From: Roseovarius litorisediminis
GTDB lineage: Bacteria > Pseudomonadota > Alphaproteobacteria > Rhodobacterales > Rhodobacteraceae
Length of the DNA: 64,000 nucleotides
Assembly (NCBI RefSeq): GCF_900172295.1
Contig: NZ_FWFL01000011.1
Location: 1 to 64,000, forward strand
Reading direction: 5' to 3'
This document shows positions 16,508-27,026 of the stretch, piece by piece (the first letter of the stretch is position 1; every line of letters starts with the position of its first letter). The notes under the pieces were generated by a model. It was not told the origin of the DNA. It did not search any database and worked only from the letters and a program-made list of their open reading frames with translations. The position numbers and the translations under genes were made by a program.

Positions 16508-18267
16508 TGGCCACAACAATCAACCGCGCCGATTATGCCGCGATGTTCGGCCCCACCACCGGCGACCGGCTTCGCCTTGCCGACACAGACCTTATCATCC
16601 AAGTCGAACGCGACCTGACTGCTGAGCTGGCCGGCTCTGCGCTCTTTGACGGTACGGGCGGTAATGCGGTGTCCTACGGTGAAGAGGTTAAATTTGGCGG
16701 CGGCAAGGTGATCCGTGATGGCATGGGTCAGTCTCAGGTCACCCGCGCCGAGGGGGCGGTGGATACTGTCATCACCAATGCGCTGATCGTCGATCATTCG
16801 GGGATCTACAAGGCCGATGTCGGCCTCAGGGACGGGCGTATTGCCAAGATCGGAAAGGCCGGGAACCCCGATACGCAACCCGGTGTGAACATTATCATTG
16901 GTCCCGGAACCGAAGCCATTGCCGGCGAGGGAAAGATCCTGACAGCCGGGGGTTTTGACAGCCACATCCACTTTATCTGCCCGCAACAGATCGAGGATGC
17001 ATTGCACAGCGGCCTGACCACCATGCTGGGCGGCGGCACCGGGCCAGCCCATGGCACTTTGGCCACGACCTGCACTCCGGGCGGATGGCATATCGGGCGC
17101 ATGCTGCAGGCCGCCGACGCCTTTCCGATGAACCTTGCATTTGCGGGCAAAGGCAACGCCTCGCTGCCCGCCGCATTGGAAGAGCAGGTCAATGCCGGGG
17201 CCTGTGCCCTGAAACTGCACGAAGATTGGGGCACCACGCCGGCCGCAATTGATTGCTGTTTGTCTGTCGCCGACGCGATGGACGTGCAGGTTATGATCCA
17301 CACCGATACGCTCAACGAATCCGGCTTTGTCGAGCACACCGTGGGCGCCATGAAAGGGCGCACCATCCATGCCTTTCATACCGAAGGCGCAGGGGGCGGG
17401 CATGCGCCGGATATCATCAAGATATGCGGCGAAGATCACGTCTTGCCCTCTTCGACCAACCCAACCCGGCCCTTCACGGTAAACACGCTGGAAGAGCATC
17501 TTGATATGCTGATGGTCTGCCATCACCTTGATAAGTCCATCTCCGAGGATGTGGCCTTTGCCGAAAGCCGCATCCGCCGCGAAACCATCGCGGCCGAGGA
17601 TATCCTGCACGACATGGGGGCGTTCAGCATCATCGCGTCAGACAGTCAGGCGATGGGGCGCGTCGGCGAGGTGTTGATCCGCACCTGGCAAACCGCTGAC
17701 AAGATGAAAAAGCAGCGCGGGCGGCTGCCCGAGGAAACCGGAGAGAACGACAATTTCCGCGTGCGCCGTTATATCGCTAAATACACGATCAACCCGGCGA
17801 TTGCGCATGGAATGTCAACCGAGATTGGCAGCATCCAGGAAGGCAAGCGCGCCGATCTGGTGCTGTGGAATCCGGCCTTTTTTGGCGTTAAGCCCGAAAT
17901 GGTCTTGCTTGGGGGCACCATTGTAATGGCGCAGATGGGTGACCCGAATGCATCCATTCCGACGCCTCAGCCGGTCTATTCCCGCCCGATGTTCGGCGCC
18001 TTTGGCCGGTCTGTTGAAAACTCTGCCGTGGTTTTTGTCAGTGCCGCCGCGCAGGCCGAAGGCATTGGCAAGACGCTGGGACTGACAAAGCAGACGGTTG
18101 CGGTCGCCAACACCCGCAACATTGGCAAAAAGGATCTGATCCTGAACAGCGCAACACCCAAGATCGACGTGAATCCGGAAACCTACGAGGTCCGGGCGGA
18201 TGGCGAGCTGTTGACGTGCGAACCCGCCGAGGTGTTGCCCATGGCGCAGCGCTATTTCCTGTTCTGA
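16507..18267 (+). CDS. ureC: Urease catalytic subunit alpha, with a short N-terminal insertion
   Basis: The 586-residue nickel hydrolase converts urea to ammonia and carbamate. All active-site residues are present at a constant +19 offset from the Klebsiella enzyme: His153 and His155 (SHIHF), carbamylated Lys236 and His238 (KLHEDWG), His265, His291, flap Cys338-His339 (MVCHHLD) and Asp379. Most of the offset comes from residues 39-56 ([18 protein letters not shown]), which replace one residue between DLT and [10 protein letters not shown]. This is unusual against the family length of about 567-570. The enzyme should be functional. Confidence 0.97.
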   Translation: MATTINRADYAAMFGPTTGDRLRLADTDLIIQVERDLTAELAGSALFDGTGGNAVSYGEEVKFGGGKVIRDGMGQSQVTRAEGAVDTVITNALIVDHSGIYKADVGLRDGRIAKIGKAGNPDTQPGVNIIIGPGTEAIAGEGKILTAGGFDSHIHFICPQQIEDALHSGLTTMLGGGTGPAHGTLATTCTPGGWHIGRMLQAADAFPMNLAFAGKGNASLPAALEEQVNAGACALKLHEDWGTTPAAIDCCLSVADAMDVQVMIHTDTLNESGFVEHTVGAMKGRTIHAFHTEGAGGGHAPDIIKICGEDHVLPSSTNPTRPFTVNTLEEHLDMLMVCHHLDKSISEDVAFAESRIRRETIAAEDILHDMGAFSIIASDSQAMGRVGEVLIRTWQTADKMKKQRGRLPEETGENDNFRVRRYIAKYTINPAIAHGMSTEIGSIQEGKRADLVLWNPAFFGVKPEMVLLGGTIVMAQMGDPNASIPTPQPVYSRPMFGAFGRSVENSAVVFVSAAAQAEGIGKTLGLTKQTVAVANTRNIGKKDLILNSATPKIDVNPETYEVRADGELLTCEPAEVLPMAQRYFLF

Positions 18268-18276
18268 GAGGTGATC

Positions 18277-18768
18277 ATGGAGCTTCCCTTTAGCCAACAG
18301 TTTCACCGTCAGGGCCAATGGTCGGGTGCTGATGATAGCGTGCAGCTGACCTATGACGCCCGTTTTCTGCGCCGCAAGGCCCTGACCACCGCTGGGGGCC
18401 TGCGGTTTCTGGTCGATCTGGCGCATACGTCCTCGCTGAACGATGGGGATGCGTTTGAATTGAATGACGGGTGCCTTATCGCGGTCGTTGCCGCCAAGGA
18501 AGAATTATTGGCGGTGACCGGCCCCAACCTTCACCGCATCGCCTGGCATATCGGCAATCGCCATACCCCCTGTCAGATGGATCCGGATCGTCTGTTGATT
18601 CAGCGTGATCGTGTCATTCGCGATATGCTTGAAAGGATCGGGGCCGAGGTGAGCGAGATCGTCGAACCGTTCCGTCCCGAAGGGGGGGCCTATGGTCACG
18701 GGCGCACCCACGGACACGATCATGGTCACACCCATGAACACATCCATGAGCGCGCCCATGCAAAATGA
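18277..18768 (+). CDS. ureE: Urease accessory protein UreE
   Basis: A 163-residue nickel metallochaperone. The N-terminal domain contains LTYDARFLRRKALTTAGG, and the metal-binding domain has IAWHIGNRHTPCQ with the conserved histidine. A His-rich tail (HGRTHGHDHGHTHEHIHERA) would bind several nickel ions. ATG 18277 is preferred to GTG 18271 because of spacing from GAGAGG. The tail-coding sequence overlaps the start of ureF by 11 bases. Confidence 0.93.
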   Translation: MELPFSQQFHRQGQWSGADDSVQLTYDARFLRRKALTTAGGLRFLVDLAHTSSLNDGDAFELNDGCLIAVVAAKEELLAVTGPNLHRIAWHIGNRHTPCQMDPDRLLIQRDRVIRDMLERIGAEVSEIVEPFRPEGGAYGHGRTHGHDHGHTHEHIHERAHAK

Positions 18769-19393
18769 GGCCATTCTGACACTGGTACAATGGCTGTCGC
18801 CGGCCTATCCGGTGGGCGCCTTCGCCTATAGCCACGGGCTGGAATGGGCGGTCGAGGCACAGGATGTGCACGACAGTGCAACCCTTTCGGCGTGGTTAGA
18901 AGGCGTGTTGCGCCACGGGGCGGGGTGGTGTGATGCGCTGTTTCTTGCCGCCGCCTATCGTGCCGATGACCCGAAAGAGGTTGATCGGATGGCGCGCGCT
19001 TTCGCGCCCTCGGCCGAGCGGTTGAAGGAAACCACCCTGCAGGGCGCAGCCTTTGCAGAAACAACAGGTCAGGTCTGGGGCAGTGCCCTGCCTGCTCTGA
19101 CCTATCCCGTGGCTCTTGGCCATAGCGCGCGGCGTCATGATCTGCCGCTTGAGCTGACCCTGCAAATGTATCTTCAGGCCTTCATGGCCAATCTCGTGGC
19201 CGCAGGCATGCGTCTGATCCCATTGGGGCAAACAAACGGCCAGACACTGATAAAACGTTACACGCCGCTTTGCGCGGCAATTGCCGCGGAGGCGATTGAG
19301 GGCACGCTGGATAACCTGTCATCAACCGCGTTTCTTTCGGACATCGCCTCAATGAAACACGAGCAACAGTATTCAAGGATATTTCGCACATGA
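18758..19393 (+). CDS. ureF: Urease accessory protein UreF
   Basis: A 211-residue helical protein that acts with UreD and UreG in urease activation, probably as a gate on UreG GTP hydrolysis. Family motifs are [21 protein letters not shown] at the N-terminus and, toward the C-terminus, [21 protein letters not shown] sequence. The ATG at 18758 starts directly before the conserved segment; upstream in-frame ATGs lie inside the UreE histidine tail and are less likely. The stop overlaps ureG (ATGA). Confidence 0.93.
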   Translation: MQNEAILTLVQWLSPAYPVGAFAYSHGLEWAVEAQDVHDSATLSAWLEGVLRHGAGWCDALFLAAAYRADDPKEVDRMARAFAPSAERLKETTLQGAAFAETTGQVWGSALPALTYPVALGHSARRHDLPLELTLQMYLQAFMANLVAAGMRLIPLGQTNGQTLIKRYTPLCAAIAAEAIEGTLDNLSSTAFLSDIASMKHEQQYSRIFRT

Positions 19394-20022
19394 AAAGCCC
19401 GAATGGCCCTTTGCGCGTGGGCATCGGCGGCCCGGTTGGCGCCGGTAAAACGACGTTGACGGCGGCGCTCTGTCGGGCGCTGCGTGAAAAATATTCAGTT
19501 GGGGTCATTACCAACGACATCTACACCCAGGAAGACGCCGAAGCGCTGATGCGCATGCAGGTCTTGCCAAGTGATCGCATCATCGGCGTTGAGACCGGGG
19601 GGTGCCCTCATACAGCGATCCGCGAGGATGCGTCGATCAACCTTGCCGCAGTGGCCGAGATGGTAGCGCGCCACCCCGAGGTCGAAATAGTGCTGATCGA
19701 AAGCGGCGGCGATAACCTGTCCGCGACCTTCAGTCCGGAACTTGCCGATATAACACTCTACGTTATCGACGTTGCCGCAGGCGAGGAAATTCCCCGCAAG
19801 GGCGGGCCGGCGATAACGAGATCCGATATTCTGATCGTTAACAAAACCGATCTTGCCCCGTATGTCGGTGCCTCGCTTGATGTGATGAAACGCGATAGCG
19901 CAAGAATGCGGCCCACACGGCCAACTGTGTTCTGCACGCTCAAGACGGATCGTGGACTGGAGCAGGTCTTAGGACACCTTGGCGACATTAGCGGCCTCAC
20001 CGGGTTGACGACGCCCGGCTGA
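19390..20022 (+). CDS. ureG: Urease accessory GTPase UreG
   Basis: A 210-residue SIMIBI-class GTPase that powers nickel insertion. Seen motifs are the P-loop [28 protein letters not shown] (the conserved CPH nickel site), IESGGDNL and the base-recognition NKTD at VNKTDLAPY. It is the last gene of the urease operon; no terminator hairpin with a T-run was found just after it. Confidence 0.97.
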   Translation: MKSPNGPLRVGIGGPVGAGKTTLTAALCRALREKYSVGVITNDIYTQEDAEALMRMQVLPSDRIIGVETGGCPHTAIREDASINLAAVAEMVARHPEVEIVLIESGGDNLSATFSPELADITLYVIDVAAGEEIPRKGGPAITRSDILIVNKTDLAPYVGASLDVMKRDSARMRPTRPTVFCTLKTDRGLEQVLGHLGDISGLTGLTTPG

Positions 20023-20259
20023 GAATGCTCACTGAATTGGCCTGAATCTAAACGTTGAATACGCGGCCTCTCGAAACTTGGGGGCCAGATTGCGGGGCCA
20101 ATTGCCCAAGCCCGAGCATGCCCATTATTGACAAACGCGCAGCATATTTCGTCATCGCAGCGAAGCACGGTTTCCTCCCGTGCGACTTCTAGATTCAGGC
20201 GCACTGTGCATATAGCTGTCATTGGCGCTTAGCGCAGCCAAGGTCCGGAATCCGCCACC

Positions 20260-20493
20260 TTGTGGCGCAGGTGTCGCCTTTGTCACTCACGGCCCGGATC
20301 TGCGCTTGAGCTTGATGAGGTAAATGGCGATCCAGCGATGTTCGCTTCCTTGGATCGTATCGACAGCAACGGACACAGCGAACGCGGAAATCTTCAAATT
20401 GTCTGTCGTTTCGCAAACTTCTGGAAGGGTTCTGCTGATGACAGCGAGTTCCGTCGGATTATTGGAGCACTTCGATCAAATGCGATCAGCTAA
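20260..20493 (+). pseudogene. HNH-like protein, C-terminal remnant
   Basis: The frame reads CRLC, then SLDRIDSNGHSERGNLQIVC and RFANFWKG. The pattern (DRIDS.GHY..GNLQVVC...N.WK) is that of HNH-type nuclease-related proteins seen in phages and accessory islands. An in-frame stop just upstream (20230) leaves about 85 codons, far short of a full protein. The rest of 20023-20766 shows no supportable gene. Likely a decayed fragment; the family call is tentative. Confidence 0.4.
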
Positions 20494-20766
20494 TCGACCC
20501 GAAACATAACAAAAATAAAGTGTCCAGAGGTCCTCCACGAGGATTGGGTCTGTGTCGGAAATCTTCGCTCTGATGGCACGTGACTCCGGGTAAGCATCGG
20601 ACTTGAGTATTCAGCAATGTATGAATTCGAACCGCGCAAAATTTGCGCGCGCAGCGAACGGCAGGAATGACGGGCCGCACCGCAGCATCAGTATGAATGG
20701 CGCAAAGGCCGCTGTGGGCCGTCCTTGAACTGGCCCAATTACGGCATGTCCAAAATCACATTGCGA

Positions 20767-21864
20767 TCAGGTGTTGAACAGGAAGTGCAGAACGTCGCCA
20801 TCCTTGACGATATAGGTTTTGCCCTCGGCGCGCATCTTGCCTGCATCCTTGGCTTTTTGTTCGCCGCCCAGGCTGATGAAATCATCGTAGGCAATGGTTT
20901 CGGCGCGGATGAAACCCTTTTCAAAATCACCGTGAATAACACCTGCCGCCTTGGGCGCTGAAGTGCCAGAGCGGATGGTCCAGGCGCGGGCCTCTTTCGG
21001 GCCGACGGTAAAATAGGTTTCCAGATGCAGCAACTCGTACCCGGCGCGGATCAGGCGATCGAGCCCGGCCTCGTGCAGGCCCATTTCTTCAAGGAACATC
21101 CCGGCTTCGTCCGGTTCAAGCTGGCTGATCTCTTCTTCGATCTGCGCGCTGATCACGACCGAGGCCGCCCCCTGCTCGGCCGCCATCTTTGCCACCTGAG
21201 CCGAGAAATCATTGCCCTCGGCGGCACTGCCCTCATCGACGTTACAAACGTAAAGGATGGGTTTGGTGGTAAGCAGCTGCAGGCCTTTCCAGGCCTTGGC
21301 ATCCTCGGCATCGACCTGAACGGTGCGGGCTGGTTTACCCTCTTCCAGCACAGCCAGAGCGGCGCGCAGCAGGGCTTCTTGCTGTACAGCTTCCTTATCG
21401 CCGCCACGCACCTTGCGCACCAGACCCTGCAGCCGTTTCTCGATCGATTCGATATCGGCCAGCATCAATTCGGTTTCGATGGTTTCGGCGTCGGCCACCG
21501 GGTCCACCCGGCCTTCGACATGGGTTACATCGCCATCTTCAAAGCAGCGCAGCACATGGGCAATTGCGTCGACCTCGCGGATGTTGGCCAGAAACTGGTT
21601 GCCCAGCCCCTCGCCCTTGCTGGCGCCTTTGACCAGACCGGCAATGTCGACAAATGTCATCCGGGTGGGAATGATCTGTTTTGAGCCCGCAATTTCGGCC
21701 AGTTTGTCCAACCGGGAATCGGGCACGGCCACCTCGCCCACGTTGGGCTCGATCGTGCAGAAGGGGAAGTTGGCGGCCTGAGCCGCTGCGGTTTTGGTCA
21801 ATGCGTTGAACAATGTCGACTTACCCACATTGGGCAAACCCACGATCCCCATTTTAAAGCCCAT
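20767..21864 (-). CDS. ychF: Redox-regulated ATPase YchF
   Basis: A 365-residue Obg-family P-loop NTPase: G1 [16 protein letters not shown], switch region [16 protein letters not shown]3 [10 protein letters not shown], and NVDE in place of the usual NKxD, the change that gives YchF its ATP preference. A coiled-coil and a C-terminal TGS domain follow (FFTVGPKE-like segment [14 protein letters not shown], end [13 protein letters not shown]). A ribosome-associated translation and stress factor, complete. Transcribed alone. Confidence 0.97.
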   Translation of the reverse strand: MGFKMGIVGLPNVGKSTLFNALTKTAAAQAANFPFCTIEPNVGEVAVPDSRLDKLAEIAGSKQIIPTRMTFVDIAGLVKGASKGEGLGNQFLANIREVDAIAHVLRCFEDGDVTHVEGRVDPVADAETIETELMLADIESIEKRLQGLVRKVRGGDKEAVQQEALLRAALAVLEEGKPARTVQVDAEDAKAWKGLQLLTTKPILYVCNVDEGSAAEGNDFSAQVAKMAAEQGAASVVISAQIEEEISQLEPDEAGMFLEEMGLHEAGLDRLIRAGYELLHLETYFTVGPKEARAWTIRSGTSAPKAAGVIHGDFEKGFIRAETIAYDDFISLGGEQKAKDAGKMRAEGKTYIVKDGDVLHFLFNT

Positions 21865-21987
21865 AATCCGCTCTCCTTGCTTGAATTGCGCGCATCTACG
21901 GTGTTGGACGTTCCAAGGTCAAGCGGGGCATTGATTTCCCCGTGTGTTTGAGCCAAACCAATGCCGACTGACCCGAGGATAGACAAG

Positions 21988-22779
21988 ATGACACGTATCG
22001 ACGCCAAATTCGCTGAACTCAGGGCCGCAGGCAAAAAGGCCTTCGTGTCTTACATCATGGCCGGTGACCCCGATTTTGACACCTCGCTTGAGATCGTCAA
22101 AGGCCTGCCTGCCGCCGGTGTGGACATTATCGAACTGGGTCTGCCCTTTACTGATCCGATGGCCGATGGTCCCACCATTCAACTGGCAGGCCAACGTGCC
22201 CTTCAGGGCGGCATGACATTGCAGCGGACGCTGGATATGGCGGCCGAGTTCCGGAAGGGTGATGACACCACGCCGATCGTTTTGATGGGCTATTACAACC
22301 CGATCTACAACCGCGGCGTCGACAAGTTTCTGGTTGATGCCAAAGCGGCAGGTATTGATGGGCTGATTGTGGTTGACCTGCCCCCGGAAGAAGATGACGA
22401 GTTGTGCATACCCGCGCAAAAGGCCGGATTGAACTTTATCCGGCTCGCCACCCCCACGACAGATGACAAGCGCCTGCCCAAGGTTCTCACGAACACCAGC
22501 GGCTTTGTCTATTACGTCTCGATCACCGGTATCACCGGTGCAGCCGAGGCCGAAGCCACAGATGTCGGCCCCGAAGTTGCCCGGATCAAATCCAAAACCG
22601 ATCTGCCTGTCATCGTTGGATTTGGCATCAACACACCGGAAAAATCGCGCGCGATCGCCAGTGTGGCCGACGGTGCAGTTGTCGGGTCTGCCATTGTCAG
22701 CCGGATTGCCGCTGGCAACTCCGCACCGGAAATTCTGGCGTTCGTGAAATCGCTGGCCGATGGCGCACACAGCGTCTGA
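21988..22779 (+). CDS. trpA: Tryptophan synthase alpha chain
   Basis: A 263-residue TIM-barrel enzyme that cleaves indole-3-glycerol phosphate to indole, which it passes to TrpB. Catalytic Glu lies in [17 protein letters not shown] and catalytic Asp in [12 protein letters not shown]; the phosphate-binding loops GFGIN and VVGSAIV are present. A GAGGA site at 21975-21979 selects ATG 21988 over the upstream ATG at 21961. No trpB or other trp gene is adjacent, so the pathway is dispersed in this genome. Confidence 0.96.
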   Translation: MTRIDAKFAELRAAGKKAFVSYIMAGDPDFDTSLEIVKGLPAAGVDIIELGLPFTDPMADGPTIQLAGQRALQGGMTLQRTLDMAAEFRKGDDTTPIVLMGYYNPIYNRGVDKFLVDAKAAGIDGLIVVDLPPEEDDELCIPAQKAGLNFIRLATPTTDDKRLPKVLTNTSGFVYYVSITGITGAAEAEATDVGPEVARIKSKTDLPVIVGFGINTPEKSRAIASVADGAVVGSAIVSRIAAGNSAPEILAFVKSLADGAHSV

Positions 22780-22795
22780 GCCACCGTTCCAACGC

Positions 22796-23758
22796 TTACC
22801 AGTCAGCGGGCAGCGCCAGAATAGACCTGACATTATGATATTCCGAGCTGCCCGGACCAGTTGAAAGCTGGACATGCAGGACATCGATCTTTTCGATCGA
22901 TTTGTTTTCGCTCAGGTGCCACCTCTCCAGCGTTCCGGGAATAAACCGGGTCGTTCCCTGGTACGAGTCCTGGCCGTAGGTGTAAGTATAACTTTCGCCC
23001 AGCTTCATATTCGGCAGCGGCACGATGATGTATGACTTCTTGCCAGTCGCGACCGTCAGTTCCACGAAATTCAATTGCTTGGCATGCGCAGAAATTTCAG
23101 CCCGCCACCCGGGATCAAGTTCGCCGTTTTCTGGTTGGGTGTGGTTTGGCAGTTCACGGAAAACCATTTTGGCAAATTCCAGTTCCGGCGCAAATTCCTG
23201 CTCGATGGCCTGCAGGGTTTCGGGATCAATCGGGCGCTTGCGTTCCTCGAACTGCAGTGCCGCAATAAGGATTCCAGCGCTGACCAGATTGGCAAGGAAA
23301 AAGATCAGCCCGGTCTTCCAGGTGATTTTAAAACCATAGCCCGCCATTGCCGAAAGTATTGCCAGAAGCAGCAATTCTACGGGCGTGTCCACCACCGCTG
23401 CAGCGATACAGTAGGCTGACAGTTCGACCAGTTGGCCGGTTCCAAAAACATCCGTGATGATAGGTGCAAGAACAGGATAAGACAGCGTGCCAACCATCGG
23501 GTAGATGAAAAAGCCCAGAACCGTTGTTCCGATGTTGATCAGGAAGGCCGCCCAAAGCGCCCGGCGCAAGCTGGTATCAAAAATCCACCACAGAACAATC
23601 GCTTCAATCAAAATGGCCAGAATGATGGTCCACCACAACAGGACGCGCACCCCGGCGAATACAAAAAAGATTGGGACATTCGCCAGTAAGGCCGTTGGAA
23701 GAACGGCCAGAACAAAGGCAACTGACAGGTAAGGCTGTCTTTTGATGTGTTCAGTCAT
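22796..23758 (-). CDS. Uncharacterised multi-pass membrane protein
   Basis: A 320-residue protein from ATG 23758. About five hydrophobic segments fill the first half (for example SVAFVLAVLPTALLANVPIF, TIILAILIEAIVLWWIF and ELLLLAILSAMAGYGF). A soluble C-terminal half then contains TVATGKKSYIIVPLPNMK and YTYTYGQDSYQGTTRFIPG. I recognise no named family. The C-terminal half is probably extracytoplasmic. It lies convergent with trpA and between it and a ZIP remnant. Function unknown. Confidence 0.75.
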   Translation of the reverse strand: MTEHIKRQPYLSVAFVLAVLPTALLANVPIFFVFAGVRVLLWWTIILAILIEAIVLWWIFDTSLRRALWAAFLINIGTTVLGFFIYPMVGTLSYPVLAPIITDVFGTGQLVELSAYCIAAAVVDTPVELLLLAILSAMAGYGFKITWKTGLIFFLANLVSAGILIAALQFEERKRPIDPETLQAIEQEFAPELEFAKMVFRELPNHTQPENGELDPGWRAEISAHAKQLNFVELTVATGKKSYIIVPLPNMKLGESYTYTYGQDSYQGTTRFIPGTLERWHLSENKSIEKIDVLHVQLSTGPGSSEYHNVRSILALPADW

Positions 23759-23808
23759 ACAGGAAGCATGCAGCATAAAACATGATCGGCGCATTGCGCA
23801 GGATCAAC

Positions 23809-24104
23809 TCAGCCCAACGTTACATCCAGCATCATCATCAGAATAACACCGATCATCAGGCCCGTGGTGGCGGCGGTCTGATACCCGCGGCGGTGGGTTT
23901 CGGGAATGATCTCGTGGCTGATGATATTCAGCATCACACCGGCGGCAAGGCAAGCATCGCGTCGCGCACGTCACTCCGGATCGTCTTGGCAAACAAGACC
24001 GGGATAGCCCCACCGCCCGTCATCAGCCCCGCAACCAGGCTTGCCAGCCCCCCGATGAGGATGATGTTTCCGGAACCTGGTACCCAAGCGGCAAAATCAT
24101 TCAT
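23809..24104 (-). pseudogene. ZIP-family metal transporter with internal deletion
   Basis: From ATG 24104 the frame reads NIILIGGLASLVAGLMTGGG and then LFAKTIRSDVRDAMLALPPV before a stop. The neighbouring frame continues LAAGVMLNIISHEIIPETHR and ends GLMIGVILMMMLDVTLG. These are the first and last segments of ZIP zinc/iron permeases. The central helices (roughly 120-140 residues) are missing and the join is out of frame. The join falls where both ZIP ends carry an AAGVML-like motif, suggesting deletion between short similar sequences. Confidence 0.75.
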
Positions 24105-24277
24105 CGCAGGCACCCGTTTGTTTCGGTCGATGTGGCATATTAAGTCATTCCCTGGTACTCGAGAATGCTATCAAGGGGGCAGTCCGGACGAATTTGTCAC
24201 AGCAATTCAGGGAATAAAGAATTGCGGGCGCCACATCATTTCGGTAATAAAATATAACCAATATCGGAAATCGCCTT

Positions 24278-25444
24278 ATGCCTGTCATCACCTGTATTGA
24301 CGACCTCAAGCGTATCTACGCGCGTCGCACGCCGCGGATGTTCTATGACTACTGCGAAAGCGGCAGCTGGACCGAGCAGACCTTTCGCGACAACACCAGC
24401 GACTTCAACAAGATACTGCTGCGCCAGCGCATAGCCGTGGACATGTCGAACCGCAGCACCGCCAGCCAGATGATCGGTCAGGATGTATCCATGCCCGTGG
24501 CGCTGGCCCCGGTTGGCCTGACCGGCATGCAACACGCCGATGGCGAGATCAAAGCCGCCCGTGCTGCCGAAAAGTTTGGCGTGCCCTTCACCCTGTCGAC
24601 CATGTCGATCTGCAGTATCGAGGATGTGGCTGAAAACACCACCAAACCGTTCTGGATGCAGGTTTACACCCTGAAGGACGACGATTTCATGCAGCGGCTG
24701 TTTGATCGCGCCAAGGCGGCGAAATGTTCGGCTGCGGTGATCACGGTCGACCTTCAAGTGCTGGGTCAGCGCCACAAGGATCTGAAAAACGGCCTGTCCG
24801 CCCCGCCCAAACTGACCGTGAAATCGGTGGCCAACATGATGACCAAGGTCCAGTGGGGCCTAGGCATGCTGGGCACCAAACGACGCTTCTTTGGCAATAT
24901 CGTCGGCCATGCCAAGGGCGTCAGTGACCCGACATCACTTTCATCCTGGACGGCCGAAGCCTTTGACGAGGCGCTGGACTGGGATCGCATACGCCAGTTC
25001 CGCAAGATGTGGGATGGCCCGCTGATCCTGAAAGGCATCATCGACGTACGAGACGCCGTACAGGCGCTGAACGTCGGCGCCGATGCGATCATCGTATCCA
25101 ACCATGGCGGGCGACAACTGGACGGAGCACTAAGCGCCATCCGTGCGTTGCCTGCGATCATGGACGCGGTGGGCGACAAGATTGAGGTGCATCTGGATAG
25201 TGGCATCCGTTCAGGTCAGGATGTGCTGAAGGCGCTAGCGATGGGGGCCAAGGGCACCTATGTCGGCCGGGCCTATATCTATGGGCTGGGCGCCATGGGT
25301 GAGGCTGGCGTGACCAAGGCGCTTGAGGTTATCCAAAAAGAGCTGGATATCTCGATGGCCTTCTGCGGGCGTCGGGATGTCACCACGCTGGACCGCGATA
25401 TTCTGATGGTTCCCGAAGACTTCGAAGGACGATGGGCCAAATGA
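24278..25444 (+). CDS. lldD: FMN-dependent alpha-hydroxy-acid (L-lactate) dehydrogenase
   Basis: A 388-residue flavoenzyme of the L-lactate dehydrogenase/glycolate oxidase family. Visible landmarks are FYDYCESGSWTEQTFRDN at the N-terminus, the FMN-binding PVALAPVGLTGM, ITVDLQVLGQRHKDLKNG, the lysine segment LILKGI and the catalytic histidine motif SNHGGRQLDGA. It oxidises L-lactate or a related 2-hydroxy acid and feeds electrons to the respiratory chain. The exact substrate is not fixed by sequence. Single transcription unit. Confidence 0.9.
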   Translation: MPVITCIDDLKRIYARRTPRMFYDYCESGSWTEQTFRDNTSDFNKILLRQRIAVDMSNRSTASQMIGQDVSMPVALAPVGLTGMQHADGEIKAARAAEKFGVPFTLSTMSICSIEDVAENTTKPFWMQVYTLKDDDFMQRLFDRAKAAKCSAAVITVDLQVLGQRHKDLKNGLSAPPKLTVKSVANMMTKVQWGLGMLGTKRRFFGNIVGHAKGVSDPTSLSSWTAEAFDEALDWDRIRQFRKMWDGPLILKGIIDVRDAVQALNVGADAIIVSNHGGRQLDGALSAIRALPAIMDAVGDKIEVHLDSGIRSGQDVLKALAMGAKGTYVGRAYIYGLGAMGEAGVTKALEVIQKELDISMAFCGRRDVTTLDRDILMVPEDFEGRWAK

Positions 25445-25549
25445 CCGCTGAATGAGGCGCGCCGGGCAGATCTGCGCGGCCTCAAGTAGCACTTTGACAC
25501 GGCCTGCCTGCCGCGCGATAGTTGCTCAAAACCAAACGAGCAGTCCCCC

Positions 25550-26170
25550 GTGCAGATTTTCTTTAAACAGAACCTGGCGATTCTGGCGGTGCCCAAGACG
25601 GGCACCACCGCTTATGCTATGGCCTTGCGATCAGAGGCGGACATCATTTTCACCAAGCGGCGCAAACACATGACGGCCGGGCAGTTTCACAACAAAACCG
25701 CCCCCTTTCTGGAACGTCTGTACAGGTTGAAACCCGAACGTCTGGCAGTCATGCGCGAACCGATTGACCAGATCCGCAGCTGGTATCGCTACCGCAGTCA
25801 GTTACGACTGGAGGGGCGCCCTGCAAGCACCGCTGGATGCAGTTTTGATGACTTCGTGCTGGCCGTCATCAGCGATAGCCCGCCCGAGTTTGCCAAAATT
25901 GGCAGTCAGTACAGATTTCTGATCCAGCGCGATGGCAGCCTGGCAGTGCATCATCTGTTTGCCTATGAAAAGCAGCCCTTGTTGCGAAAGTTTCTGGAAG
26001 ACAGGTTTGAAAAGCCGCTGACAGTTAACACCAGAAACGCATCCCCCCCGGTTGATGCACAGCTATCACCAGAAGTTGAATCCCGCCTGCGCAAGGCGCG
26101 CCCGGATGAATTCAGGCTTTATAACCAGCTGATGGACAAAGGGGGGTATTTGTTCCAGGAAAGCGTCTGA
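25550..26170 (+). CDS. Sulfotransferase-family-like protein
   Basis: A 206-residue protein starting at GTG 25550. The N-terminal LAILAVPKTGTTAYAMAL matches the PAPS 5'-phosphosulfate loop of sulfotransferases (xPKTGTTx), and LAVMREPIDQIRSWYRYRSQ matches the 3'-phosphate segment (REP...SWY). These are the two main family signatures. The acceptor is unknown; many Rhodobacteraceae encode such proteins for surface or small-molecule sulfation. Monocistronic. Confidence 0.78.
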   Translation: MQIFFKQNLAILAVPKTGTTAYAMALRSEADIIFTKRRKHMTAGQFHNKTAPFLERLYRLKPERLAVMREPIDQIRSWYRYRSQLRLEGRPASTAGCSFDDFVLAVISDSPPEFAKIGSQYRFLIQRDGSLAVHHLFAYEKQPLLRKFLEDRFEKPLTVNTRNASPPVDAQLSPEVESRLRKARPDEFRLYNQLMDKGGYLFQESV

Positions 26171-26300
26171 TCCGCACTGTCATACCGTATGTTTTTTTGC
26201 ACAAAGCCCCCTTGCCAAAACCCAATTGCTAAGATACCTGCGGGCCTTCACGCGGGGATACAGCCTTGGAGGATCCCTGCCCTAACATTTGGAGAATAAC

Positions 26301-26972
26301 ATGGCTGGAGAAATTCCTGATCTTCACGCCCAGGAACGCACGGGGACAGGCAAGGGCGCCGCTCGTACCGCACGTCGCAATGGCATGGTTCCTGGTATCG
26401 TTTTTGGTGGCGACGCTGATCCGCTTCCGATCAATGTCCCTTTCAACGTCCTGCTGAAGCGCCTGAAAAAAGGCCGCTTCAAGTCGACGCTGTTCAACCT
26501 CAAGGTTGACGGCCATGACGACGTTCGGGTGATCTGCCGCGATGTACAGCGCGATGTGGTCAAAGACCTGCCGACGCACCTTGATCTGATGCGCCTGCGC
26601 CGGACCACCAAAATCAACCTGTTCATCCACGTTGATTTCATCAACGAAGAAGATTGCCCGGCCCTGCGCAAAGGCGGCACGCTGACCGTTGTTCGCAACG
26701 AGGTTGAACTGATCGTGACTGCAGGTGACATCCCTGAATCGCTGACGGTTGACCTGTCGAAGGTTGAGAACATCGGCGATACGGTTACCATTTCGGACGT
26801 CGAAATTCCAAGCGGTGCGAAACTGACCATCACCGACCGCGACTTCGTGATCTGTAACGTTTCAGCGCCATCGGCACTGAAATCGGCGGATGACGAAGAT
26901 GAAGCCGAGGAAGAGACAGCCGAAGTACCGACCATCGGTGAAGAAGACGAGGCCGAAGGCAGCGAGGGATAA
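26301..26972 (+). CDS. rplY: 50S ribosomal protein L25/general stress protein Ctc
   Basis: A 223-residue long-form L25. The 5S rRNA-binding beta-barrel domain spans residues 1-95 ([20 protein letters not shown]), the CTC domain follows (VEKIN-type stretch [19 protein letters not shown]), and an acidic tail ([12 protein letters not shown]) closes the protein. TTTGGAGAAT just upstream selects ATG 26301. It lies near pth, a frequent pairing, but a divergent methyltransferase has been inserted between them. A strong terminator follows. Confidence 0.95.
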   Translation: MAGEIPDLHAQERTGTGKGAARTARRNGMVPGIVFGGDADPLPINVPFNVLLKRLKKGRFKSTLFNLKVDGHDDVRVICRDVQRDVVKDLPTHLDLMRLRRTTKINLFIHVDFINEEDCPALRKGGTLTVVRNEVELIVTAGDIPESLTVDLSKVENIGDTVTISDVEIPSGAKLTITDRDFVICNVSAPSALKSADDEDEAEEETAEVPTIGEEDEAEGSEG

Positions 26973-26998
26973 GTCCCGCCAGCCGGCCAGAACAAGGA

Positions 26999-27026
26999 AA
27001 ACGCGGTCCAATTGGGCCGCGTTTTC
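26999..27026. terminator. Bidirectional terminator between rplY and the FkbM-type gene
   Basis: Arms AAAACGCGGTCC (26999-27010) and GGGCCGCGTTTT (27015-27026) with an AATT loop. The flanking A and T runs make it usable from both strands, ending rplY on plus and reaching the last codon of the convergent methyltransferase on minus. Confidence 0.88.
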
